Assembly (NCBI GenBank): GCA_022794015.1 | Contig: JAAWDZ010000047.1 | Coordinates: 1 to 64,000, forward strand | Direction: 5' to 3' | DNA length: 64,000 bases | From: Eubacterium sp. | Lineage (GTDB): Bacteria > Bacillota > Clostridia > Lachnospirales > Lachnospiraceae | Shown: in pieces, positions 9,449 to 27,770 of the stretch | Numbering within the stretch: the first letter of the stretch is position 1 | Layout of the letters: every line of letters starts with the position of its first letter | Notes under the pieces: model-generated | The model's input: only the letters and a program-made list of their open reading frames with translations | Told to the model about the DNA's origin: nothing | Databases searched by the model: none | Translations under genes and position numbers: made by a program

Positions 9449-11170
9449 ATGGAACGGAAAGAGAAATGGTTTGTAATGGGAAAGCGGGCCGATTTTGGCG
9501 CAATTGGAGAAAAGTACGGAATTGATCAGGTGACGGCGCGGATTATCAGAAACCGTGATATTATAAAGGATGCAGATATTGCAAGGTATCTAAAGCCGGA
9601 ATTGTCCGGGCTTTATTCGCCGCATTTGATGAAGGATATGGATCTTTTGGTTCAAATATTGCAGGAAAAGATAAAGAAGCAGAAGCTGATCCGGATAATC
9701 GGCGATTATGATATTGACGGAATTCATGCCACATACATTCTGTTAAAGGGAATTCGGCGGGCAGGGGGCATTGTGACGGCAGCCATTCCGGATCGGATGA
9801 AGGATGGTTATGGGGTGAATGAAAATCTGATTGCGCAGGCGAAAAATGACGGGGCGGACACGATTCTGACATGTGACAACGGAATTGCGGCAATGGATGC
9901 GATTGCATATGCAAAAGAACTGGGACTTACGGTTCTGGTGACGGATCACCATGACATTCCTTATATCGAAGAAAATGGCGTCCGTACCTACCGCAGAAGT
10001 CTGGCAGATGCAATTGTAAATCCCAAACAGCAGGAGTGCAATTATCCGTTTGCGGGTATTTGCGGGGCAGTAGTGGCGTATAAGGTAGTACAGGCCCTGT
10101 ATGAAGCGTGTGGGATTGGAGAAAAGGAAACGCTGGAGTTTTTGGAAAACGCTGCTTTTGCCACGGTAGGCGACGTTATGGATTTGGTGGATGAGAACAG
10201 GATTATTGTAAAGCATGGGTTAGAGCAGATGCGCCATTCGAAGAATTTAGGCATCCGCGCCCTGATGCGGCAGAAGGAGGTACAGCCGGAACGTTTAAGC
10301 GCTTATCATCTGGGCTTTGTCTTAGGGCCATGCTTAAATGCCAGCGGAAGACTGGATACGGCGGTCCGTTCGTTAAAGCTGCTTCTGGCGGAAAAGGAGG
10401 AGGAAGCGGCCGTGCTTGCGGCAGAGCTTGCCGATTTAAATGAAGAACGCAAAAAAATGACAGAGGACGGGCTGAACACAGCCATAAGGGCAATTGAAGA
10501 ACAGCATCTGCAGGAGCAGAAGGTGATGGTAGTTTATCTGGCTAATTTACATGAGAGCCTTGCAGGAATTGTGGCGGGACGGATCAGGGAGCAGTATCAT
10601 CATCCGGTGTTTGTGCTGACAAAGTCCGAAGAAGGGATCAAAGGCTCCGGACGTTCGATCGAGGCGTATTCTATGTATGAGGAATTGTGCAAATGCCAGG
10701 ATTTGTTCCGTAAATTCGGGGGACACCCAATGGCGGCGGGACTTTCCTTGCCAGAAGAAAACAGAGAGGCGTTTATGGAGCGGATCAATGCATATGCGGC
10801 CCTGACCAGGGAGGATTTTATCAGAAAAATACACATTGACGTGCCTATGCCTCTTTCATATGTGACAAAAGAGCTGATACAGGAGCTTAAAATTTTAGAG
10901 CCGTTTGGAAAAGGAAATGAAAAGCCCGTTTTTGCAGACAAAAATATCCGTGTCTGGCAAAAACGGGTAGTTGGGAAGAATCGGAATGTGTTAAAGCTCA
11001 TGCTAAAGGACAGCGCAGGCGGGTGTTATCCGGCCGTTTACTTTGGCAGGGCGGAAGAGTTTTCTGAATTTCTGGAGGAACAGGATACAATATCCATTTT
11101 GTATTATCCGGAGATCAACAGCTATATGGGAAAGGAGGAAATACAGTTCGTAGTTTCCAGTTACTGCTGA
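9449..11170 (+). CDS. recJ: Single-stranded-DNA-specific exonuclease RecJ
   Basis: A 573-residue RecJ, the 5'-3' single-strand exonuclease of recombination and mismatch/base-excision repair. DHH-family motifs are clear: GDYDIDGIHATY (motif I), TCDNGIAA (motif II) and VTDHHDIP (the DHH motif). The DHHA1 domain follows with FRKFGGHPMAAGLSL, and the C-terminal region has LEPFGKGNEKPVF, typical of RecJ. The length matches classical RecJ and lacks the long C-terminal extension of some Bacillus forms. Start at ATG 9449 is supported by a GGAGA site just after the truA stop. Confidence 0.95.
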   Translation: MERKEKWFVMGKRADFGAIGEKYGIDQVTARIIRNRDIIKDADIARYLKPELSGLYSPHLMKDMDLLVQILQEKIKKQKLIRIIGDYDIDGIHATYILLKGIRRAGGIVTAAIPDRMKDGYGVNENLIAQAKNDGADTILTCDNGIAAMDAIAYAKELGLTVLVTDHHDIPYIEENGVRTYRRSLADAIVNPKQQECNYPFAGICGAVVAYKVVQALYEACGIGEKETLEFLENAAFATVGDVMDLVDENRIIVKHGLEQMRHSKNLGIRALMRQKEVQPERLSAYHLGFVLGPCLNASGRLDTAVRSLKLLLAEKEEEAAVLAAELADLNEERKKMTEDGLNTAIRAIEEQHLQEQKVMVVYLANLHESLAGIVAGRIREQYHHPVFVLTKSEEGIKGSGRSIEAYSMYEELCKCQDLFRKFGGHPMAAGLSLPEENREAFMERINAYAALTREDFIRKIHIDVPMPLSYVTKELIQELKILEPFGKGNEKPVFADKNIRVWQKRVVGKNRNVLKLMLKDSAGGCYPAVYFGRAEEFSEFLEEQDTISILYYPEINSYMGKEEIQFVVSSYC

Positions 11171-11207
11171 TTCAGGCAGAAAAGGAACCGGGCTAAAAAG
11201 AGATCAA

Positions 11208-12149
11208 ATGCGAAAGACCGATTTTGAATTTTTATCTGCAGACAAAAAAACGAAGGTGCATGCAGTAAAGTGGACGCCGGATGCCGGGGAATGGACGGCG
11301 GTTTTGCAGATTACGCATGGGATGCAGGAATATATAGAAAGATATGAGGAATTTGCCGAATTTCTGACGGATCGGGGATTTCTGGTCGTCGGACATGATC
11401 ATCTGGGGCATGGGGAAAGCGTGTTAAGTGAAAAGGAATATGGATTTTTTTCGGAGGAAAAACCGAGCGATACGCTGATTTTGGATATGCATACGCTGCG
11501 CAGGCTGGTGCAGAAGGAAAACAAAGAAAAGCCATATTTTATGCTGGGACACAGTATGGGTTCTTATCTGCTGCGTAAATATATCACAAGGTATACAAAG
11601 GGGCTTGACGGAGCAGTTATTGTCGGGACGGGCAATATGCCGGACGGCTTGATGAAGCTTGGGATGTGCATCTGCAGCGTTCTGGGACGAAAGTATGGGT
11701 GGCATTACAGGAGCCGCCTGGTCAAATCTCTTTCTTTTCTGGGACCTTACCGCAAATATGACGTTACAGGAAAGCGGATTGCGGATAACTGGCTGACCAG
11801 GGATCTGGAAATTGCCCGGAAGTTTTATGAGGATTCCAAATGCAGCTTTGATTTTACTGTTAACGGCTATTATGGGTTAATGGAGGCCGTTTATTATGAC
11901 AGCCAGCCGGAGTATATCCGGCGGATTAAAAAGTCGCTGCCCCTGCTTTTGGTATCCGGGGACAATGATCCAGTCGGAAATATGGGAAAAGGCGTAAAAA
12001 AGGTGTACAGGCAATACAAAGAAGCGGGAATTTCGGATGTGAAGCTGCGCCTGTATCCGGGCGCCAGGCATGAGATTTTAAATGAAACAAACCGGAATCT
12101 GGTATTTGAGGAAATTTACAGATGGATTTCAAAAAGAATTATGAAATAA
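11208..12149 (+). CDS. Alpha/beta hydrolase, monoacylglycerol-lipase-like
   Basis: A 313-residue serine hydrolase of the Hydrolase_4 (monoacylglycerol lipase / lysophospholipase) type. The oxyanion region is ITHGMQEYIERYEEFAEFL, followed by VVGHDHLGHGES. The nucleophile elbow is LGHSMGSY, the acid is the Asp in LVSGDNDPVG, and the base is the His in PGARHEILNE. No signal peptide is seen, so it is probably cytosolic. The natural substrate cannot be read from the sequence. It starts 37 nt after recJ and is probably the last gene of that transcription unit. Confidence 0.88.
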   Translation: MRKTDFEFLSADKKTKVHAVKWTPDAGEWTAVLQITHGMQEYIERYEEFAEFLTDRGFLVVGHDHLGHGESVLSEKEYGFFSEEKPSDTLILDMHTLRRLVQKENKEKPYFMLGHSMGSYLLRKYITRYTKGLDGAVIVGTGNMPDGLMKLGMCICSVLGRKYGWHYRSRLVKSLSFLGPYRKYDVTGKRIADNWLTRDLEIARKFYEDSKCSFDFTVNGYYGLMEAVYYDSQPEYIRRIKKSLPLLLVSGDNDPVGNMGKGVKKVYRQYKEAGISDVKLRLYPGARHEILNETNRNLVFEEIYRWISKRIMK

Positions 12150-12171
12150 ATCTTAAGTTTTGCTAATTCCT

Positions 12172-12200
12172 TTGACAAAATGTTTCATTTGTGCAAAAAT
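12172..12200 (+). promoter_or_regulatory. Candidate promoter for the DUF1002 gene
   Basis: A perfect TTGACA (12172-12177) is followed after 17 nt by AAAAAT (12195-12200), a weak -10 element. An AAGGAGG site lies just before the ATG at 12230. The strong -35 and the separate start make an own transcript likely. Confidence 0.4.
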
Positions 12201-12229
12201 GAAGGCGTTTAAACGAAGGAGGTTTCAAT

Positions 12230-13510
12230 ATGAAGAAGAGATGGATGCGTATTATCAGCATTTTAATGGTTTGTACAATTGTACTGGGATCTGCGGCTTT
12301 GGTACCTGCAGCGGCGACAGACATACCGCCAGATGTATCGACAGCGGGCGACGAAAATGATGCGGCAGATTCTGTTCCGACATCAGGTGCTCCGCAGAGT
12401 GGAGCGGATGAAGATACGCCCAAAGCGCCGGAGCAGTCAGATTCCGGCAATACACCTTCCGATGCAGCCCAACCTGCAGCTCCGGAAACCGGGACGTCTC
12501 CAGACAAGACGGATGGGAATACTGAAACCGGAGCAGGCGCAGATACAAGTACCGGTACAGATACAAATACCGGCACAAACACAGAAAATGGTGCAAAGCC
12601 AGAGGCAGATACGGAAAAAAAGGATGAAGATTTTTCCGGTACGGTCACAGTAGACGAAGACGAGCTGGAAGGCGTCGTAACTGTGGAAGAGGACAAGAAC
12701 GATGACAAGGTAGAGCTGAAAAAGAACGACAGGCCGTATCTTGCACTTGGCCAGGATTTGACATCAGAGCAGCGTGCGACCGTGCTTGCGCTTATGGGCG
12801 TAGACGCAGGTAAGTTAGACGAGTATGATGTCGTATATGTAAATAATTCCGAAGAGCATCAGTATCTGGGTTCTTATATCGACAGCAGCAAGATTGGGTC
12901 AAGATCTCTGTCTTCGATTGTGATCGTGGCGCGGGGAGAGGGCAACGGTATTAACATTTCTACGAATAATATTTCCTATTGTACGGTAGGTATGTACAAA
13001 AATGCACTTGCAACTGCCGGTATCCAGAATGCGGATATTATTGTGGCGGCGCCGTTTCCGATTTCAGGAACAGCGGCATTGGTCGGTGTGTTTAAGGCAT
13101 ACACGGAGATGACCGGAGATCAGATAGATGAAGAGAATATTGACGCAGCGCTGCATGAGCTGGTAGTTACCGGAGCTTTAGAAGCCTCCGGCACGGATGC
13201 GGACGAGGTCGAAGGGCTGATTGCTTATGTAAAACAGGCTGTGGTAGAGCATGATCTTTCCGATGAGGCAGACATTCAGGATGCGATAGCAGAAGGCTGC
13301 AAGAAGTTTGATATTACTTTAAATGACGAGGAAATGCAGGAAGTTGTCAAGCTGATGCAAAAAATCGGCGAACTGGATTTGGATTTGGATAAAATATTGA
13401 ATGCGGCGCAGTCGATTTACGATAAGATTTCCCATGCAGAAGGCGGCTTCTGGGCGAAAATTCGCGAGATTTTTAACACATTGATTGCGAAGATCCGGGA
13501 ACTGTTTTAA
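12230..13510 (+). CDS. Secreted DUF1002 protein with Thr/Asp/Pro-rich linker
   Basis: A 426-residue exported protein. Residues 1-27 form a signal peptide (basic MKKRWMR, hydrophobic core, AAA cleavage region). Residues about 30-150 are a low-complexity linker rich in Thr, Asp, Pro, Gly and Glu with (TGTDTNTG)-like repeats. From about residue 165 a DUF1002 domain begins (LTSEQRATVLALMGVDAGKL), including VIVARGEGNGINIST, YKNALATAGIQNADIIVAAP and PISGTAALVGVFKAY. The tail is helical and ends in two amphipathic segments. DUF1002 is common in Clostridia and its function is unknown. No anchor motif is visible. A terminator hairpin follows. Confidence 0.88.
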   Translation: MKKRWMRIISILMVCTIVLGSAALVPAAATDIPPDVSTAGDENDAADSVPTSGAPQSGADEDTPKAPEQSDSGNTPSDAAQPAAPETGTSPDKTDGNTETGAGADTSTGTDTNTGTNTENGAKPEADTEKKDEDFSGTVTVDEDELEGVVTVEEDKNDDKVELKKNDRPYLALGQDLTSEQRATVLALMGVDAGKLDEYDVVYVNNSEEHQYLGSYIDSSKIGSRSLSSIVIVARGEGNGINISTNNISYCTVGMYKNALATAGIQNADIIVAAPFPISGTAALVGVFKAYTEMTGDQIDEENIDAALHELVVTGALEASGTDADEVEGLIAYVKQAVVEHDLSDEADIQDAIAEGCKKFDITLNDEEMQEVVKLMQKIGELDLDLDKILNAAQSIYDKISHAEGGFWAKIREIFNTLIAKIRELF

Positions 13511-13584
13511 AATTAAGTTTGGACAAAGAATAAACCAGTTAATAACACATATCATGAAATTTAATTAAATTCTAGTAAGAACCA

Positions 13585-13622
13585 GAAAATAACCGTTTCC
13601 TTTGGCCAGGGCGGTTATTTTC
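13585..13622. terminator. Bidirectional Rho-independent terminator
   Basis: GAAAATAACCG (13585-13595) pairs perfectly with CGGTTATTTTC (13612-13622). The A-rich and T-rich ends make it usable from both strands, between the DUF1002 gene and the converging gene at 13673. Confidence 0.85.
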
Positions 13623-13672
13623 TTGCATTCTTACCATGTTCATATCCAATTCATTACAACGACAGTCCCTTT

Positions 13673-14695
13673 TTATGATCCCGATCTGAAAGTCTTTTTC
13701 TGGACTGCGTGCGCCTTCTGTTTGTTTTCTTCGCAAAATCCAATTAGAATATCATGATTTGCCTCGGCCAGATAATCCATAATTCCGTTAATATTCGACC
13801 GGATATTTTTCGGACAGTGGATGTGTACATGGTTGCGGGTCACTATGTGCAGCGTATAAGAAATATTAAAATGATACCAGAATAGCTTGTGCAGAGTGGA
13901 ATGTTTGTAAATCCAGATGATTTCCCGGATTGGAACGATGGCGGTTCCATATCTGGAAAGTTCTATGAAAAAATGCTCTGTGATAAACATATCCTCCGTG
14001 GCAAGCTGCGGCAGGGTGGCAAGCTCTTCTTCCGCCAGAGCGAGCAGCTCTTTTGGATTTCCAAAATGCTTCAGTGCCCGGCAGGGTGGGGCAAGATAAG
14101 GGTACAGGATAAAAAGGATACAAAACATTGTGGAAATCAGAGCAAATGCACTGCTGGCTGCCAGAACAAAAAGCAGAAAGACGCCTGGGCCATACCGAAA
14201 GTCCGGTTCGCTTAAATAACAGGAATTTGCTTTAGAACGAATACCGGAATCCGTCCAGGAGAGGTCTTTGGCAAGGCTTTTGAGTAAGGTTTCATAGCTG
14301 GCATCTGAAGGTAGGATTTTGCCGTAAATTTCTGCCTGTTTCAGCTCCGGGATTCCCTGCCCGCAGGTGGATGGGGAAAGAAGAACAATATCACATTCCT
14401 CTTTATCTGGGCTTATCGTGTAATAAAAATAACCGATTGTGCGGTGAAAACGTTTTTTCGTGTAGCCGGTAAATTTCAGGTTTTCCAGAGTGGCCGATAC
14501 ATATGGGCTTTCCTGCCGGTATCTGTGTTCCATGTCGGGTAACCCGGACAATTTTACAGGAGATGCAGATGATTCTACCTGGGGAGATATCCACATAAGG
14601 ACGGCAAAGATAAGATAAAGTGCGGGGGCAATCAGCCGTCTGCAATATAGTTTTTTAACTGATTTTGTGATATAATAACTGTGATGTTCCTGCAT
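13673..14695 (-). CDS. Uncharacterised membrane protein (two TM helices)
   Basis: A 340-residue protein of unknown function. It begins MQEHHSYYITKSVKKLYCRR, with one TM segment at about residues 22-40 (LIAPALYLIFAVLMWIS), an outside region of about 130 residues, and a second long hydrophobic stretch (VFLLFVLAASSAFALISTMFCILFILYPYL) near residue 185. A cytoplasmic C-terminal half with strands such as IVPIREIIWIYKHS follows and could be PH-like; it may belong to a DUF6709-type family, but this is not certain. The start at 14695 was chosen because an AAGGAGAG site lies 6 nt upstream; the frame stays open a further 22 codons without a comparable site. It diverges from the two-component system. 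Confidence 0.7.
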   Translation of the reverse strand: MQEHHSYYITKSVKKLYCRRLIAPALYLIFAVLMWISPQVESSASPVKLSGLPDMEHRYRQESPYVSATLENLKFTGYTKKRFHRTIGYFYYTISPDKEECDIVLLSPSTCGQGIPELKQAEIYGKILPSDASYETLLKSLAKDLSWTDSGIRSKANSCYLSEPDFRYGPGVFLLFVLAASSAFALISTMFCILFILYPYLAPPCRALKHFGNPKELLALAEEELATLPQLATEDMFITEHFFIELSRYGTAIVPIREIIWIYKHSTLHKLFWYHFNISYTLHIVTRNHVHIHCPKNIRSNINGIMDYLAEANHDILIGFCEENKQKAHAVQKKTFRSGS

Positions 14696-14779
14696 GGCAG
14701 CTCTCCTTGTTAAAAGAACAATGTATAGGAATATTATACGGAAAGGCCGGGAAATATGCAAGAGGAAGGTGACAGAGAT

Positions 14780-15484
14780 ATGAAGGAAACGATTCTGGTT
14801 GTGGATGATGAACAGTCTGTAGCAGATATGATTGAAATATTTTTAGAGAATGACGGGTATATGGTGCATAAATGTTATAACGGAAAGGACGCGCTTAAAT
14901 GTGTAGAGGAACAGAAACTGGATATGGCAATTTTAGATGTTATTCTGCCAGATATTGACGGCTTTCAGGTTTGTAAAAAAATTCGGGAAAGTTATTTTTT
15001 CCCGATTATTATGCTGACCGCCAAGGTGGAAGATACAGATAAGGTAATGGGGCTTACTATGGGCGCGGACGATTATATTGTAAAGCCTTTTAACCCGTTT
15101 GAACTTACCATACGGGTAAAGACTCAGCTTCGCCGTTATAAGAATTATAACTGGCAGGCATCTGTTCGGACTGCTTCAAAGGAAACCGTGGAGTACGAGA
15201 TGAATGGTCTTTTGATTAATCGTTCCTCGCACCGATGTTTTTTGGACGGAAAGGAAATAGCACTGACCAGAATTGAATTTTCAATTCTCTGGTATCTGAT
15301 GGAGCGGAGGGGAGAGGTCGTTCGTTCAGATGAGATTTTTGAAAAGGTGTGGGGCGAGAAATATTACGAAAATAATAGTACAGTGATTGCGCATATTGGA
15401 CGCCTGCGGGAAAAGCTAAAAGAACCGGCGAAAGAACGAAAGTTTATAAAAACAGTTTGGGGAGTGGGATATAAAATTGAGTAA
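14780..15484 (+). CDS. OmpR/PhoB-family response regulator (VanR-like)
   Basis: A 234-residue regulator. The receiver domain (about residues 3-115) has the acidic pair VVDDEQSV, the phosphoacceptor D53 in AILDVILPDIDGF, LTAK, and the switch lysine in ADDYIVKPFNPFEL. The C-terminal winged helix (about 135-234) ends TVWGVGYKIE, standard for OmpR-type DNA binding. The overall sequence resembles VanR. The start at 14780 lies behind GAGGAAGG; an in-frame ATG at 14756 has a poorer site. The kinase gene overlaps its last 8 bp. Confidence 0.93.
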   Translation: MKETILVVDDEQSVADMIEIFLENDGYMVHKCYNGKDALKCVEEQKLDMAILDVILPDIDGFQVCKKIRESYFFPIIMLTAKVEDTDKVMGLTMGADDYIVKPFNPFELTIRVKTQLRRYKNYNWQASVRTASKETVEYEMNGLLINRSSHRCFLDGKEIALTRIEFSILWYLMERRGEVVRSDEIFEKVWGEKYYENNSTVIAHIGRLREKLKEPAKERKFIKTVWGVGYKIE

Positions 15485-16655
15485 AAAAGAATATGAGACT
15501 GAGAATAAAATAGCCCGGCAACTGGCGCTGCAGTTTTGGGCGGCTGCGTTGGTTTTCCTGGCGCTGACGTTTGTTTTTTGCCTTGCAGCAGTCTGGTTTT
15601 GCAGAAACCAGGTTTTCTGGGACGGGCAGGCAGATACTGAAACAGCAGTCCTTTGTGATGGAGCCAACAGTATGTTGGTGGGAACTGCGTCTGGGTATGT
15701 TTTGCCGCCGTATGGGGCGTTGCTGTATTGGATTTTTACAACAGGCCTGCTGCTTTTTGTCTTTACCTTGTTTGTGATTGCTATGCTGCAGCGCAGGAAA
15801 CTGATTTTTTATCTGGCAAGTCTTTCGGATGAGATCTCCGAAATCGGAGAGGAACGGGAGGAAGGAACGCTTCCGGGGATTTTAGAGGATGCGCAAAAGG
15901 CAATATGGCGTCTGGAGGAAAAATTCCGGAAAATGGATTATGCCATCAGAGAAACAAAGCAATGGAAAAATGATTTTGTTGTTAATCTGGCGCACGATTT
16001 GAAAACGCCGCTGGCATCTTCAATAGGTTATCTGACACTTTTACAGAATGAAAAACAGATTTCACCGGATAAATATCGGTATTATGTGGATATTGTGATG
16101 AATAATACAAAGCGGCTGGATATGCTGTTCAATGATTTGTTTGAACTCATGCGTTTTAATATGTCACAGATTACATTAAATTATGATACGGCTAACCTGG
16201 CCTGGCTGATGGAGCAGTTGGTTTATGAATTTAAGCCGATGCTTGTTTCAAAAAAACTTTCCTGCAGGCTGGATATACCAAGTGACGTGATGGTACAGTG
16301 TGATGTGGATAAGATGGGGCGTGTGATGGAGAACCTGTTACGAAATGCCATAAATTACAGTTATTGTGATACGGAGATCTCTATTTTGGTGACGGTCGAG
16401 AACAGGATTAGAATTGTTTTTATGAATTATGGAAAGCATATTTCGTCAGAGCAGCTAAAGCACATTTTTGAACGGTTTTACCGTTTGGATAAGCCGGGAA
16501 CTGCAGGTGCGGGAGGATTTGGGCTTGGGCTTGCAATTGCCAGAGAGATTGTGGAACTGCACCAGGGAACAATCGGGGCAGAGTGTAGTGGGGAGGAAAT
16601 ACGTTTTACGGTGCTGCTTCCTCTTTGCAAAGAGAAGGAGGAAATTTCTTCCTGA
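15477..16655 (+). CDS. Sensor histidine kinase (VanS-like)
   Basis: A 392-residue membrane kinase, partner of the regulator encoded just before it. Two TM segments (about residues 18-41 and 84-104) flank a short outside loop of about 40 residues. The HisKA box reads VNLAHDLKTPLASSIGYL with phosphoacceptor H173. The HATPase domain has the N-box LLRNAINYS and the G-box GFGLGLAIA. It starts with TTG at 15477, behind GGGGAGTGGG, overlapping the regulator by 8 bp. The HDLKTPL/IGYLTLL pattern is that of VanS and related cell-wall sensors. No resistance or transporter target gene is adjacent, so the signal is unknown. Confidence 0.92.
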   Translation: MSKKEYETENKIARQLALQFWAAALVFLALTFVFCLAAVWFCRNQVFWDGQADTETAVLCDGANSMLVGTASGYVLPPYGALLYWIFTTGLLLFVFTLFVIAMLQRRKLIFYLASLSDEISEIGEEREEGTLPGILEDAQKAIWRLEEKFRKMDYAIRETKQWKNDFVVNLAHDLKTPLASSIGYLTLLQNEKQISPDKYRYYVDIVMNNTKRLDMLFNDLFELMRFNMSQITLNYDTANLAWLMEQLVYEFKPMLVSKKLSCRLDIPSDVMVQCDVDKMGRVMENLLRNAINYSYCDTEISILVTVENRIRIVFMNYGKHISSEQLKHIFERFYRLDKPGTAGAGGFGLGLAIAREIVELHQGTIGAECSGEEIRFTVLLPLCKEKEEISS

Positions 16656-27036
<10,381 letters not shown>

Positions 27037-27051
27037 GTAAAGATAGAAATG

Positions 27052-27085
27052 CCCTGCAGGAACGGTATCCTGCGGGGTGTTTTTA
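27052..27085 (+). terminator. Rho-independent terminator after the giant glycosidase
   Basis: CCCTGCAGG (27052-27060) pairs with CCTGCGGGG (about 27069-27077, one G-U) and is followed by TGTTTTTAAT. It lies 15 nt after the stop codon. Confidence 0.85.
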
Positions 27086-27115
27086 ATAGGACGGACAGGA
27101 TGGGGGAGGTTATAT

Positions 27116-27382
27116 GATGTATCCGCCAGGGAGGAGATTTGGCAGAGGAAACTGCCCTTTGCCTGTGTAACCGGATTAAGCTTCTCTAAACAGTCACATA
27201 TTATGCGATCAAGGCGGACGGAACCGCCCTTTGACGCGCCATCCATGGCGCGAAAAGGGCTTTGCCGGACATCCGTGTCCGGCAATTCCTGAGATCGCAT
27301 GTGACTGTTAAGAGAAGCTTAATCTGGTTACAAGGGCAAGATGCAGTTTCCTCTGCTAAATCCCCTCCCTGGCTGGTGTATC
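27116..27382. repeat. 267-bp imperfect inverted repeat with nested hairpins
   Basis: The left arm (about 27116-27210) and the reverse complement of the right arm (about 27293-27382) align over roughly 90 bp with few differences; both carry GCAGAGGAAACTGC and ATTAAGCTTCTCT. The centre holds a perfect 10-bp hairpin (27262-27271 with 27276-27285) and a GC-rich CGCGCCAT/ATGGCGCG palindrome. No gene is present. The outer ends carry a core (GATGTATCCGCCAGGGAGG on the left) that recurs elsewhere in the window. Confidence 0.85.
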
Positions 27383-27551
27383 GGAAGCCCGCCATGCTGT
27401 CATGCTTATTACTTTGTTTTTTATCTGGCTGCGTTTAATCAGTAGGTGAGTGGGTTTTCCAGCTGGAAAAGATAGAAAATTAATATCTTAGAACTCATAA
27501 AACCTGTATAATTTTAGAAAACTAAAATACTGTTGAAAAATATAAAAGCCT

Positions 27552-27690
27552 GAGATGTTACTTTAGCCTGGGAATAACGTAGCTGGGGAAAGACTGTGGC
27601 AAAGGAGCAGTCTTCTCCGCCATAGTCTCTCCCCGGCGGCTACATCATTCCCTCCCCCACCCCAAAAGTAAATTTATACGATTAAAAACA
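27552..27690. repeat. Second palindromic intergenic repeat, same family
   Basis: 27570-27600 is an imperfect inverted copy of 27619-27652. The right arm contains GGCGGCTACATCATTCC, found exactly again near 45984. The outer flank CCCAAAAGTAAA at 27661-27672 is related to CAAAGTAAAG at 46011 and 53612. The 27421-27551 stretch before it is AT-rich with no recognisable feature. Confidence 0.7.
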
Positions 27691-27700
27691 GGTGATGGGA

Positions 27701-27729
27701 TTGTAGTATCCAGGGAAAATGCGTATAAT
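27701..27729 (+). promoter_or_regulatory. Candidate promoter for the methyltransferase-hslO-nadE operon
   Basis: TTGTAG (27701-27706) and a perfect TATAAT (27724-27729) are separated by exactly 17 nt, about 42 nt upstream of the ATG at 27771. Confidence 0.6.
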
Positions 27730-27770
27730 AAGAAAGACAGTGGTCAAATTTAACTCCGGGAGGGATGAAC

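Noticed and set aside
14451-14466. CcpA-type cre site (TGAAAACGTTTTTT)
   Set aside because: The last conserved CA is missing and the site lies inside a coding region.
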